A program made the translations under genes and the position numbers. This document shows, piece after piece, positions 1 to 7,603 of a stretch of DNA of 33,833 nt. Below the pieces are notes generated by a model. It did no database searches. It saw nothing but the letters and a program-made list of their open reading frames with translations, and was not told the origin of the DNA. Source of the DNA: a virus. The stretch is from positions 1-33,833 of IMG/VR virus record IMGVR_UViG_3300044971_003862; one strand, 5' to 3'. Numbering within the stretch: the stretch's first letter is position 1; every line of letters begins with the position of its first letter.

Positions 1-44
1 ACGAATGAAACCGACCGCCAAGCCATCATGCGCAACCCGACACC

Positions 45-56
45 AGGTTTGAGCAA
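45..56 (+). promoter_or_regulatory. Candidate transposase binding site L1
   Basis: The sequence AGGTTTGAGCAA is identical to the motif at 141-152 and to the inverted copy at 33784-33795. It lies outermost of the three left-end copies. Spacing to the next copy is 96 bases. Mu also has three left-end sites, with the outer one well separated. Binding is inferred from position and repetition. Confidence 0.7.
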
Positions 57-140
57 CCCCGGAAATCAGGGGAAAAAGCCGGGAATCCCCGGAAAACCAA
101 GGAAGAACGGCCAGAATCAGAGCTGTGACGACCCGCGCCG

Positions 141-152
141 AGGTTTGAGCAA
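141..152 (+). promoter_or_regulatory. Candidate transposase binding site L2
   Basis: This is a second exact copy of AGGTTTGAGCAA. It lies 41 bases (about four helical turns) outside the third copy, so the two could be bound on the same DNA face. Confidence 0.68.
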
Positions 153-174
153 TCACAGCCCCAAGAACCCGACT

Positions 175-194
175 TTGACAGAGGTTTGAGCATT
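175..194 (+). promoter_or_regulatory. Candidate transposase binding site L3
   Basis: The 20-base sequence TTGACAGAGGTTTGAGCATT is the exact reverse complement of 33762-33781 at the right end. This extended match beyond the 12-base core is the strongest evidence that the two window ends belong to one element. Confidence 0.75.
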
Positions 195-235
195 CACTTG
201 ACCATTTTGGCGTGGCGGCCTACATCGGCCCCACG

Positions 236-433
236 ATGGCGAGGGACTACAGTGGAGAGCCGTCCATTCGGGCGGGAGATCGGCAAGCACAGGTGAAGCG
301 AGCAGCAAAACTGCGCTACCGGAGGAAGTATGCCCTCACCATCGAGTGCAGCTCGGAGGCGGACCAAAAAGCCGCCTTCCGGGCCGCACAGCAGCATTTT
401 GGGGGGCGGAGAATCCGCGTGGTTGTGGCATGA
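236..433 (+). CDS. Small basic protein, first gene of the left-end cassette
   Basis: It encodes a 65-residue basic protein (many Arg/Lys, one Cys) that I do not recognise. I chose the ATG at 236; a GTG at 212 would add eight residues. Its TGA overlaps the ATG of the ABC-GNAT gene (ATGA at 430-433), so translation of the two is probably coupled. In Mu, the small com gene overlaps mom and controls its translation. This protein has the same place and size but lacks Com's cysteine-rich zinc finger, so any regulatory role is an analogy only. It could be an RNA- or DNA-binding helper. No Shine-Dalgarno is visible. Confidence 0.55.
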   Translation: MARDYSGEPSIRAGDRQAQVKRAAKLRYRRKYALTIECSSEADQKAAFRAAQQHFGGRRIRVVVA

Positions 434-1548
434 AACTGGAGATTGATCACCGTGTTAAGGAGCCCTGCACCTACCGTGCAGAGCGAGTGAAAAGCCTCTT
501 CAACTGTGAGGACGGGCACCAATTCCGTGCGGCTTTCGACCTGCCGATTGAGGGCCGCCCATGGCAGATCGGGCTGATCGTCGGGCCGTCTGGCAGCGGG
601 AAAACGTCCCTGGGCCGAATGCTCGGCACCGTCTATGCGCCGACCTGGCCCGCCCGCGCGCCCATCGTCGAGGCCATCGCGCCCGCCGGAGACTTCGACC
701 AGGTCACGGCCGCCCTGGCCGCCGTCGGGCTCGGCAGCGTCCCGGCATGGCTCCGCCCTCATGGCGTGCTCTCAAACGGCGAACGGTTCCGCGCCGACCT
801 GGCCCGCCTGGTCTGCGAACGCCCCGAGGGGATCACAGTACTGGATGAGTTCACCAGCGTCGTTGACCGCCAGATTGCCCGGGTGGGAGCGGCTGCATTC
901 GGCAAGGCCTGGCGGCGAGGCCCCGGCCAGGTCGTGGCCTTGTCCTGCCACTACGACGTCGCGGAGTGGCTCCAGCCCGATTGGATGCTGGACACGGCGA
1001 CCGGAAAATTCAGCGGGGACTGTCTTTGGCGACGGCCCGAAATCCCCGTCCAGATTCGGCACGTTCCGGGCTCCGTATGGCCGCATTTTGAGCCGCATCA
1101 CTATCTGAAGCTGCCGCCCATGGTGGCGGCCCGGCATTATGTCGGATTCGTTGGCGACGAGCCCGTCGCTCACATCGCGGTTTCCCCCAAGTTTGAGAGC
1201 GGCCGCTTCGTGCGCGCCTGCCGCCTGGTCATCATGCCGGAATGGCAGGGAATCGGCCTGGGCCTGCGCTTCCTGGAAGCCGTTTGCAGGTCTCAGCTGA
1301 AAGGCAAAAATCCATGGGGGCGGCAATGCTTCACGCTGTTCCATACCAGCCACCCCGGCCTGGTCGCCGCACTCCGCAAAAGGGCTGGCTGGCTGCATGT
1401 CTCGTCCTCCCTGTTTGGAGATGACAAAAACAGGGCTGCGGCATCGCTCGCGAGATCCCGCGCCCGCAGTGGTCGGCATGAGTCAATCGGCAGCGGTTTC
1501 GGCGGCCATCTGCGCGCCGTGAACGGCTTCAAATTCATCGGCCCATGA
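430..1548 (+). CDS. ABC-type ATPase fused to a GNAT acyltransferase (candidate Mom-like DNA modification enzyme)
   Basis: The 372-residue protein has two domains. Residues 1-200 form an ABC-type P-loop ATPase: Walker A GPSGSGKTS at 52-60, a signature-like LSNGER at 114-119, Walker B ITVLDE at 135-140 and an H-loop histidine near 174. Only about 55 residues separate Walker A from the signature, which is compact. No membrane segments are present, so it is not a transporter. Residues about 230-330 match a GNAT fold, with the acyl-CoA-binding motif A around RLVIMPEWQGIGLG (265-278). Mu Mom, which modifies adenine, is also a GNAT-fold protein. TmcA likewise joins an ATPase to a GNAT domain to acylate a nucleic-acid base. 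The gene is ATGA-coupled to both neighbours. A role in phage DNA modification is inferred from fold, context and its place at the genome end. The substrate is unknown. Confidence 0.75.
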   Translation: MKLEIDHRVKEPCTYRAERVKSLFNCEDGHQFRAAFDLPIEGRPWQIGLIVGPSGSGKTSLGRMLGTVYAPTWPARAPIVEAIAPAGDFDQVTAALAAVGLGSVPAWLRPHGVLSNGERFRADLARLVCERPEGITVLDEFTSVVDRQIARVGAAAFGKAWRRGPGQVVALSCHYDVAEWLQPDWMLDTATGKFSGDCLWRRPEIPVQIRHVPGSVWPHFEPHHYLKLPPMVAARHYVGFVGDEPVAHIAVSPKFESGRFVRACRLVIMPEWQGIGLGLRFLEAVCRSQLKGKNPWGRQCFTLFHTSHPGLVAALRKRAGWLHVSSSLFGDDKNRAAASLARSRARSGRHESIGSGFGGHLRAVNGFKFIGP

Positions 1549-2210
1549 AAGTCGTTATCGCAGGGCAAAAACGGTTCGGCCGTGATGTCGCTCAGCTCGT
1601 GCTTGAGCGGGGCTGGAAAGTGCAGGCTGTGTCCTGTCCGGTGATGGGCTCCGGCGACCTGGACAAGCTGCATATTCTGGCCCTGAACGAGGGCCTTCCG
1701 ATCATCCCTTCCGGGCAGCTCCGTGCTGACCGTATTCCCGCCGGTTGTGATTTGCTCATCGCGGCCCATTGCCATGACTTCATCAGCCGCAAGACTCGGC
1801 ACCGGTTCAGGCTCGGCGCGCTTGGCTATCACCCCAGCCTTTTGCCCCTGCATCGAGGCCGTAGCGCCATCGAGTGGGCGGTGCGTTTGCGCGAGCGCAT
1901 CACGGGCGGTTCCGTGTACTGGCTGAACGACACCGTGGACGGCGGTCCCGTCGCCGCCCAGGAGCACGTTTTTATCCGCCCCGGAGACACTCCGAGCGAG
2001 CTGTGGTCTCGTGAGCTTGCACCGCTGGGCCTACGGCTCTTCGAGCAGGTGTTCACGCGGCTTGATGCCGGGGAGCTGCCGCGCGCGCCGCAGGAGGCCT
2101 TTCTGGCGTCGTGGGAGCCTGCCCTGTCGGGCGTTCCGCCCCTGCACCGGCCCGAGCTGGAAATGCTCTGTCAGAGCGCCGCTGAGTATGCGGCGTCGGC
2201 ACAGCCCTAG
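1545..2210 (+). CDS. Formyltransferase-like protein, partner of the ABC-GNAT enzyme
   Basis: The 221-residue protein has the formyltransferase fold of Met-tRNA and GAR formyltransferases. An N-terminal Rossmann-like half begins MKVVIAG. The catalytic region has HPSLLP at 96-101, RG at 104-105 and the D-G-G-P loop with Asp132. Of the usual Asn-His-Asp triad, His96 and Asp132 are present, but the Asn two places before the His is Gly94, so the chemistry may differ. It lacks the C-terminal tRNA-binding domain of full methionyl-tRNA formyltransferases (about 310 residues). Its ATG overlaps the stop of the ABC-GNAT gene. It may supply or add a one-carbon or acyl group to the modified base; this is inference. 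Its stop overlaps the stop of the convergent gp16-like gene in a CTAG. Confidence 0.75.
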   Translation: MKVVIAGQKRFGRDVAQLVLERGWKVQAVSCPVMGSGDLDKLHILALNEGLPIIPSGQLRADRIPAGCDLLIAAHCHDFISRKTRHRFRLGALGYHPSLLPLHRGRSAIEWAVRLRERITGGSVYWLNDTVDGGPVAAQEHVFIRPGDTPSELWSRELAPLGLRLFEQVFTRLDAGELPRAPQEAFLASWEPALSGVPPLHRPELEMLCQSAAEYAASAQP

Positions 2211-2749
2211 AAGGGCATGTTTTCCAGCGGCAAATCATCGCCGCTGCAGTCATCCTGCACGATTGGTGCAGGGCCTTTTTTCGCGGCCTTCACGCGCCGC
2301 TTGGATTGTGCGTGTTCGGTGGTCCTTGAGGACACCGTGTAGGCGAACCTGAGCAGCTCGGGCGTCGGCAGATGCCGCCAGTCGGCGACACCGTGGGCGG
2401 CGCATTTTGCGGACGCCATTTCCGACAGCCAGGCTTCAGATTTTCCAGGCACCAAGCTGGCGCGCTGCTCAATGCGCCAGATGACCCTCGCCCGGCGGCT
2501 TTCTTCGAGCGCAGCGTGCGGGTCGGCATCGGCCAGGGCCTTGTCATAATTGTGCGGGTCGGCCAGCCACTTGAGTTTGTTAAACAACAGGGTCACACCG
2601 TCCTGATCCAGGGCGCTCGTGCTCTCCTCGCCCGTGGCCGCATAGGTCACGCGCGTGCGCTGCGCGTCATCCTTCACCTGCCAGCCTTGTGTCTTGCAGG
2701 CGGCAGGCCAAAGCTTGCCGAAGTAATGAGCGCGCTGGTGCGGAGTCAT
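2207..2749 (-). CDS. Mu gp16 (GemA)-like protein
   Basis: The 180-residue protein resembles the phage gp16/GemA family (DUF1018). It opens with the helical T-x-x-Q-R-A-H-Y-F-G-K-L-W start and has a central stretch on LLFNKLKWL and a following helix pair. The C-terminal 30 residues are basic then acidic. In Mu, GemA is an early protein that affects host gene expression and DNA topology. It is the last gene of the leftward early operon, and its ATG overlaps the stop of the gene before it (2746-2749). Family assignment is by pattern and position and is moderately sure. Confidence 0.7.
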   Translation of the reverse strand: MTPHQRAHYFGKLWPAACKTQGWQVKDDAQRTRVTYAATGEESTSALDQDGVTLLFNKLKWLADPHNYDKALADADPHAALEESRRARVIWRIEQRASLVPGKSEAWLSEMASAKCAAHGVADWRHLPTPELLRFAYTVSSRTTEHAQSKRRVKAAKKGPAPIVQDDCSGDDLPLENMPF

Positions 2750-3180
2750 GGCGTGTCCTGTTTGAGCAGCTCGGAGAACCGCACCGCCGCGTCTTTGCCG
2801 CCCTCGACGGCCTCGCCCTTGGAGTTGACCAGGCCGTCCGCCTTAGGCGCTACAAGCGCGGCGGGTTTAGGCCTCCACGCCGGTGCTCCTTTGCGCGCTT
2901 CATTGGCAAGGTTGAGGTCCTCCTCGAAGCGGTCCGGTGAGCCGATGAGGTTTTCAAACTTGAGCGCGCCCTCGTTCCGGTCGCCTTTGGCGATCTTGGA
3001 CCGCAGGTAGGCGATGACGATGGCAAGCTCACGCTCGGTCCACTCCCAGCCTGCCCACTCGCACCAGTCGAGCCATTGCCGCTCGCGGTGCATGTTGTAG
3101 CGGATGGAGTAGCCGGTGCGCGCCTCATAGGAGGCGTGCAGGGCGCGAATAAACGCGGGAATGTCGGCAGGCTTTGACAT
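2746..3180 (-). CDS. Early protein between MuB and gp16, unknown function
   Basis: The protein has 144 residues. I chose the ATG at 3180, close to the stop of the MuB-like gene; a longer reading from 3312 would add a proline/serine-rich leader typical of a shadow frame. The N-terminal half is aromatic and helical (RQWLDWCEWAGWEW) and resembles small replication-associated proteins of Mu-like phages. The C-terminal half is charged and probably flexible. No catalytic motif is visible. Operon position after A and B suggests a role in replicative transposition. Confidence 0.65.
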   Translation of the reverse strand: MSKPADIPAFIRALHASYEARTGYSIRYNMHRERQWLDWCEWAGWEWTERELAIVIAYLRSKIAKGDRNEGALKFENLIGSPDRFEEDLNLANEARKGAPAWRPKPAALVAPKADGLVNSKGEAVEGGKDAAVRFSELLKQDTP

Positions 3181-3181
3181 G

Positions 3182-4177
3182 TCACGCGGCAAGTTTGACG
3201 TCGGTGAGGAGGAGGCCGTTGGCGGCCTTGATGGCGGCAGCGGCGGCGCAGTGACCGGCCTTGACCAGGTCGGCGGCAATGAGGAGGTGCTTTTCCACGG
3301 CCCGGCAGGCACCGCCGCTCTTCAGGATGGTCGTGGCCAGGCCGACCGCTTCGCTGTCGGATTCCGCGCCGGGCAGGTAGAGACGGATCAGCTCGCGGGC
3401 CGTGTCCGTCGCCCGCTGCTTGCTCTTGACCTCGTAGGCGACTCCCACGCGGCTCTTGTGCTGGTCGTTGCGCGACCAGCTCGCGATGATCTCTTCATTG
3501 CCGACCAGGGCGGCCGGGCAGTCGATCCGGCTGTAGTCGTGCCAGTCGTAGGCGATCCAGTGGCGTGCGGAGGCGGTGAGGAGGTGCGCATTGTCCACGA
3601 TGAGCAGGCGGCCGGTCCCACGGAAATTCCGGACAAGCCATTCGTCCCAGGACTCTCCCTTGAGGCGGCGCTTGTTCGGCACGGCCGCGAGCACGGCATC
3701 ACGCAGGCCGCGCCAGCCGCTCATGCTCTTGCAGGCCGTGACCATGATGCAGAGAGGATCGGCGCGCCGATACACTTCCAGGGCCTTGCTCTTACCCTTT
3801 CCGGGCGGCCCCCAGGTGACACCGATGCTTTTGCTCACGCGCACGCTGTCGAGGAACTCGCGCATGGGCTCGACCATGAAGCCGTGATCGCTCAGAGCCT
3901 CGACCTTGTGCCGACTCTGAAACTCGTCGTCGAGCAGCTTGCGCGCCGCCGCCTGGAAGGCCTCGGCATCGCCGGTGAAATTGCCGCCGAAGGCGCGGAC
4001 GCAATAGGTGGCGTTATAGCCGAGCCGCTTGCCGAGCTGGTCGTTGCTGAGGCCATGGCGGTCCTTGTATTGGCTCAGCAGCTCAATGAGCGCGGGGTCG
4101 AGATCCTTGATGCGTGCCGATGGGACGGCGCTGGGGTCATTGGCGGCGGCGGCTTTTCCGTGTGGCTTGTCTTTCAT
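3182..4177 (-). CDS. MuB-like transposition target AAA+ ATPase
   Basis: In the Mu family this protein coats target DNA in an ATP-dependent way and delivers it to the transposase. The protein has 331 residues, near the 312 of MuB. An N-terminal helix-turn-helix-like region (about 40-80) is followed by the ATPase: Walker A GPPGKGKS at 123-130, Walker B LLIVDNAH at 191-198 and a sensor-1-like stretch ALVGNEE near 223-229. The ATG at 4177 is preferred over the upstream reading, which runs into the transposase gene. It follows the transposase by 31 bases, the A-then-B order of Mu. Confidence 0.88.
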   Translation of the reverse strand: MKDKPHGKAAAANDPSAVPSARIKDLDPALIELLSQYKDRHGLSNDQLGKRLGYNATYCVRAFGGNFTGDAEAFQAAARKLLDDEFQSRHKVEALSDHGFMVEPMREFLDSVRVSKSIGVTWGPPGKGKSKALEVYRRADPLCIMVTACKSMSGWRGLRDAVLAAVPNKRRLKGESWDEWLVRNFRGTGRLLIVDNAHLLTASARHWIAYDWHDYSRIDCPAALVGNEEIIASWSRNDQHKSRVGVAYEVKSKQRATDTARELIRLYLPGAESDSEAVGLATTILKSGGACRAVEKHLLIAADLVKAGHCAAAAAIKAANGLLLTDVKLAA

Positions 4178-4208
4178 GGTAGGGTGGGTGTTGGTTTGCT
4201 GGGGATGA

Positions 4209-6245
4209 TCACCAGGCCTCCGGATCGACGGCGGGCGTGGTGGAAACTTGAGCGGCGCGAGCCTTGGCCAGAACGGCGGCCGTGCTTTGCTGGTCATTGC
4301 TCTTCGTGGCAGCGGCCTGCTTGAGGACGTCGGCGTTGTTCTTGTGACGGAAGCGGCGGGCCGTGATGCTGTGCACCTGGCGGCGGATCAGCTTGGAAGT
4401 AAGTCGGGCCTCCTCGGCGGCAAACTCGCGCACGGCGGCGGTCACTGTTTCGGGCTTGTGGCGATAGGCGACCGGCTGAGCCGGGGCGATGCCCAGATAG
4501 CGGCCGCGCGCGTCACGGACAAAGAGCTGGTCCGGATTGAATGGGTTCACGAAGACCTGGTAAGTCTCGCCGTCCTTCAGCTCTTCCCGGTGGCCGTCCG
4601 GCGTGATGATGTGGCCCCAGAAGTGATGCTGGCCGGGCGGCATCCACTCGCTCTCCAGGACGAAAGCATGGCCGCGCACCGAGCGTTCCAGCATGAAGGT
4701 CTCGCCGAGTAGCTTGCAGACCGTGCCGCCGCTGATGGGGCGGAGAGCATGACGCCCGGCGTTCCAGACCTCCCAACGGTTTTTGAGAGCTGGCTTTGAC
4801 TTGATGAGCTTGGCGCTCATGAGGTGCATGAGCTGTTCGCGCTCCGAGCTAGGCACTTCGTCGAGGAGCATGACACTTCCGGCAAACTCGATGGTCTGGA
4901 CGATGTGACCGCATTGCCTCCAGCCTTCCAGCTCGTGGTCGCGTTCCGTGGCGATCTGGTGGTAGATCTCGTGCAGCAGCTGAATGCCCTGACTGTATTC
5001 GATCAGCGGGAAATCGAGCCGTGCCTTGTATTCGTCCGGAAGCCAGGCACTCACCTCGATGAGCTTGGCATTGTGTTGAAGAAGGCCGTGAAGGTTTTCC
5101 GGCCTCCTGGCCACGCTCGGCCCGGTCTGGCCGATGAGATGGCCGGTGCGGTTGTGAACCAGGTTGTTGCTCGACTCCAGGGATGCCTTGTGGCCTGGCA
5201 TACCGCGCGGCCGGCCGTGATAGAGACCGGCATGAGGGGCACGACCGTCAAAGCCGCTCTCACTCACCGTGATCATGCCGCCGGTGGCATCGTAGAGGAC
5301 CCGCTTCAGTTCCTCGCTGAAACAGGCGGTGCCGTGTTCCGCCACGCAGATCGTGCCCACGTCGGGCAGATAGCCGTGCGTGTAGAAATGACCGGCTACG
5401 ACCAGGCGCATCATGTCGCCGCTCAGCTTCTTGGTGAAGCCTTCGTCGTCGATCCACTTGGGCTTCGCGCCCCAGAAGGTTTTGAATGCTGCCGCGTAGT
5501 CGTGGGCGAACAGCTCCAACGGACGGACCGCCTGGGCGTGACCGAAGTCGTTCACGAAGAAGTCGTGTTCCAAGTCATCGAACTGGATGATGTGGCCGAC
5601 CGGGCAGCCGATGCGGCTTTGCTTGAGCCCAGGCCGGAAATGCTTGGCAGCCGTGAGGCCCTGTTTTTGCGCGACGCTGCGGAACTTGGAAGCGTCCAGC
5701 TTGCGGCGCAGGTTACGCGTGCTCCAACCTGCCGGATGGCCCGGGGGATGTGCTGGGAGGCTGCGGTGCGGCTTTGTTCGCCTCCACCAGTCGCGCCAGG
5801 TGCCATATCCGGGGATTTCCTTGCCGAGCGTCCAGTCGGCGCGCAGTGTCTTCAGCGCGCTTTCCACGCTGCGCTGGTTTGCATCGGCCCGCTTCTGGAC
5901 TTCGCGCACGAAGGCCTCGGGCAGCTTGTCGGCGGGCTGCCATTCGAGCGCGCGGTCGATCAGTACGCGCCAGTCACCTTTGCTTGCCCGGTATTCATCG
6001 AACTTGCGGCGCAGGGTGGACATGCTGAATCCACGAGGGCCGCCGAACTTGGCGGCCGCCAGGGCATATCCCGTTTTGAGCGTGGAAGCCGTGTTGATTA
6101 CCTCGAAGGCGTCGAGGAGCTTTGAGATGCGCTGTTGATTGCGCAGAGTCAAAGCGTCGAACTCGGCGACGTCCTGCACGGGGATGCAGCGGTGCACGGC
6201 CACAGAGGTGCCGCCGTGGATGTCGAGGTAGTGGTCGCGGTCCAT
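4209..6245 (-). CDS. MuA-like DDE transposase
   Basis: This enzyme would bind the end motifs, pair the ends and catalyse strand transfer. The protein has 678 residues; MuA has 663. An N-terminal DNA-binding part (1-200) contains helical segments and WW/RR-rich stretches. The RNase H-like core has its first acid in QFDDLEHD (Asp223/224), then a beta-strand ending AEHGTA with Glu303, and the third acid in KASLESSN (Glu357). Spacings of about 80 and 54 fit the family (67 and 56 in MuA). The second position is normally Asp, so Glu303 is unusual. A beta-barrel-like region (about 530-600) and a basic C-terminal tail follow, the tail being where MuA contacts MuB. It is read toward the nearby left end. 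Confidence 0.9.
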   Translation of the reverse strand: MDRDHYLDIHGGTSVAVHRCIPVQDVAEFDALTLRNQQRISKLLDAFEVINTASTLKTGYALAAAKFGGPRGFSMSTLRRKFDEYRASKGDWRVLIDRALEWQPADKLPEAFVREVQKRADANQRSVESALKTLRADWTLGKEIPGYGTWRDWWRRTKPHRSLPAHPPGHPAGWSTRNLRRKLDASKFRSVAQKQGLTAAKHFRPGLKQSRIGCPVGHIIQFDDLEHDFFVNDFGHAQAVRPLELFAHDYAAAFKTFWGAKPKWIDDEGFTKKLSGDMMRLVVAGHFYTHGYLPDVGTICVAEHGTACFSEELKRVLYDATGGMITVSESGFDGRAPHAGLYHGRPRGMPGHKASLESSNNLVHNRTGHLIGQTGPSVARRPENLHGLLQHNAKLIEVSAWLPDEYKARLDFPLIEYSQGIQLLHEIYHQIATERDHELEGWRQCGHIVQTIEFAGSVMLLDEVPSSEREQLMHLMSAKLIKSKPALKNRWEVWNAGRHALRPISGGTVCKLLGETFMLERSVRGHAFVLESEWMPPGQHHFWGHIITPDGHREELKDGETYQVFVNPFNPDQLFVRDARGRYLGIAPAQPVAYRHKPETVTAAVREFAAEEARLTSKLIRRQVHSITARRFRHKNNADVLKQAAATKSNDQQSTAAVLAKARAAQVSTTPAVDPEAW

Positions 6246-6254
6246 AATCTTTTC

Positions 6255-6560
6255 TCAGGCGGTGAACACAGTGACGAGATTTCGTGACATTTTGCGCTGG
6301 CCGAGCGCCTTTCTCAGCACGGCCTCAAAGACAAGAGGGCTCGGCTTGCTGGTTTTATGCAGTTTGTCGTCATCAATGCGGCACCAGACCTCGCGAGTGT
6401 TGCCGGTGCGGCTGCGCGTGATCGCCGCCTCGCGGAAGCGGACGAAATTCCGGTGATTGATGCGAAGGCTCCAGGAATAAAGGCCCTGCGGTGACTCCCT
6501 CAGGTCCGGGTGACCATGGACCAGCTTGTCAGCTGCGATGATGGAATAAGGGGTTTGCAT
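6255..6560 (-). CDS. Small early protein directly upstream of the transposase
   Basis: The protein has 101 residues and no recognised family. I chose the ATG at 6560, which overlaps the stop of the upstream gene as TGATG; a GTG at 6563 is also in frame. It is rich in Arg/His (SLRINHRNFVRFREAA) and likely folds as a small alpha/beta basic protein. It lies 9 bases before the transposase start, so it may help transposition or bind DNA. No catalytic motif is visible. Confidence 0.65.
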   Translation of the reverse strand: MQTPYSIIAADKLVHGHPDLRESPQGLYSWSLRINHRNFVRFREAAITRSRTGNTREVWCRIDDDKLHKTSKPSPLVFEAVLRKALGQRKMSRNLVTVFTA

Positions 6561-7333
6561 CACTTCTTGCCTTTCTTCTTGGCAGTTTTCCCGGCGAGGA
6601 CCTCGCGGGCCTTCTTGGCGGCCTCCTCCATCTTCGTGATGACAGCCTCCAGGGCCGGAGCTGGCAAACGGTGCAGCTCCTCATTCTCCAGACGGCGGAC
6701 CAGGCTTTCGGCCCAGAACTTCAACAGGGCGGCCTTCTCGGCCTTCTTGCGGCCGCTGTCGTTGTCCTCATCGGGATCTGCGGCGGGCGGCGTCACATCG
6801 CGCTGGGGCATCTCAAACAGCTCGTGCAGGCCCCATTCGTCACTATGCTTGCAGACGACCTGCAGCACCTCTTCAGGCATGGGTTTCCCGCCCTTGGCGG
6901 TCATGAGCGCGGTTTGCACTTCGGCGGGCTTCGGCAGGGCCTTGGCCTCCTCTCCGCCGGTGAGCTGGTGCCAGGTGGCATTGAGCTTGTCGGCGGTGTC
7001 CGGCGCTTCGGAAGCGATGCTCTGGAAGAATCCGCGATAGCGGCGCGCCGTCCTGGCGGTGACTCCCAGGCGCTCTTCCAGGAACGCCTCCAAAGAAATT
7101 CCGGACAGGCTGTCCGGAATTTCTCCTTTTGCCGGTCTCCCTCGCAGCTGACCGTGCATTTCCTCGTGCAAATCGCAGAGCGCGTGCACCTCCAGCCCGG
7201 CGTAGTATTTCGCGAGCTTGAGTTCGAGAGCTGACTTGCAGACAAGGCCGTGGAAGACCTTGAATCGGCCGACATGCGCTTCGAGTGCGGTGTCGTCCTG
7301 GGCGGTGATGATGGGCTGGGTGGCTTTGCTCAT
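6560..7333 (-). CDS. Early helical protein with HTH-like segment
   Basis: The protein has 257 residues. Residues about 85-105 (LEERLGVTARTARRYRGFF) look like a helix-turn-helix with an Arg-rich recognition helix. The N-terminal region is helical with a Cys/His-bearing stretch. The middle is acidic (DPDEDNDSGRKKAEKAA), and a predicted coiled coil ends in a Lys-rich tail (KTAKKKGKK). It could be a DNA-binding accessory factor of replication or an early regulator. I do not recognise the family. It sits 6 bases after the preceding gene in the operon. Confidence 0.65.
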   Translation of the reverse strand: MSKATQPIITAQDDTALEAHVGRFKVFHGLVCKSALELKLAKYYAGLEVHALCDLHEEMHGQLRGRPAKGEIPDSLSGISLEAFLEERLGVTARTARRYRGFFQSIASEAPDTADKLNATWHQLTGGEEAKALPKPAEVQTALMTAKGGKPMPEEVLQVVCKHSDEWGLHELFEMPQRDVTPPAADPDEDNDSGRKKAEKAALLKFWAESLVRRLENEELHRLPAPALEAVITKMEEAAKKAREVLAGKTAKKKGKK

Positions 7334-7339
7334 GGTAGG

Positions 7340-7603
7340 TTAGAAAAGGGTTGGCTGGCCTTTGAGGGCGCGTTTGTAGATGCGGGCTTTACGGGGGGCA
7401 GTCGGCATGGGCGGCTTCGGCACCGGCGGCATGGGCTGCAGCATGGAGAGCACGCGCACGTCCACCTGCTTGCTCAAGTCCTCGACGATGGCGTCGATCA
7501 CGGCGCGAGGGATGCGCTTCCTGGGAATGTGCCAGTGGCGGCACCGATCCAGGATAAGGCGGCGCAGACGGCACCGCACGATAGGCGTGGCGGGCGTGCT
7601 CAT
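7340..7603 (-). CDS. Small basic early protein
   Basis: The 87-residue protein has an Arg-rich N-terminal helix, a central amphipathic helix and a proline-rich segment (PMPPVPKPPMP) before a basic C-terminus. Its ATG overlaps the TGA of the zinc-finger gene upstream (7600-7603), which supports it as real and translationally coupled. Function unknown. Confidence 0.6.
   Translation of the reverse strand: MSTPATPIVRCRLRRLILDRCRHWHIPRKRIPRAVIDAIVEDLSKQVDVRVLSMLQPMPPVPKPPMPTAPRKARIYKRALKGQPTLF

Larger units (their letters stand above)
1..235. other. Left end of the transposable phage, non-coding
   Basis: No convincing gene starts here. The stretch carries three copies of AGGTTTGAGCA(A/T) in the same orientation, at 45, 141 and 182, plus short GGGGAAA/CCCCGGAA repeats around 57-100. 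Copies of the same motif lie in inverted orientation at the other end of the window. This is the layout of the attL side of a Mu-like element. The exact terminal TG and the 5-bp target duplication could not be fixed. TG dinucleotides occur at 6-7 and 29-30, but no matching 5-base duplication was found at the right end. The outermost few bases may be host or assembly sequence. Confidence 0.7.

Noticed and set aside
430-1548. Reading the ABC ATPase as a transporter subunit
   Set aside because: No membrane partner gene, fusion to a GNAT domain, and phage-end location.
3161-4324. Long plus-strand frame opposite MuB
   Set aside because: It is a mirror of the MuB-like gene, which has clear ATPase motifs.
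4824-6125. Long plus-strand frame opposite the transposase
   Set aside because: Shadow of the transposase, whose catalytic motifs are clear.
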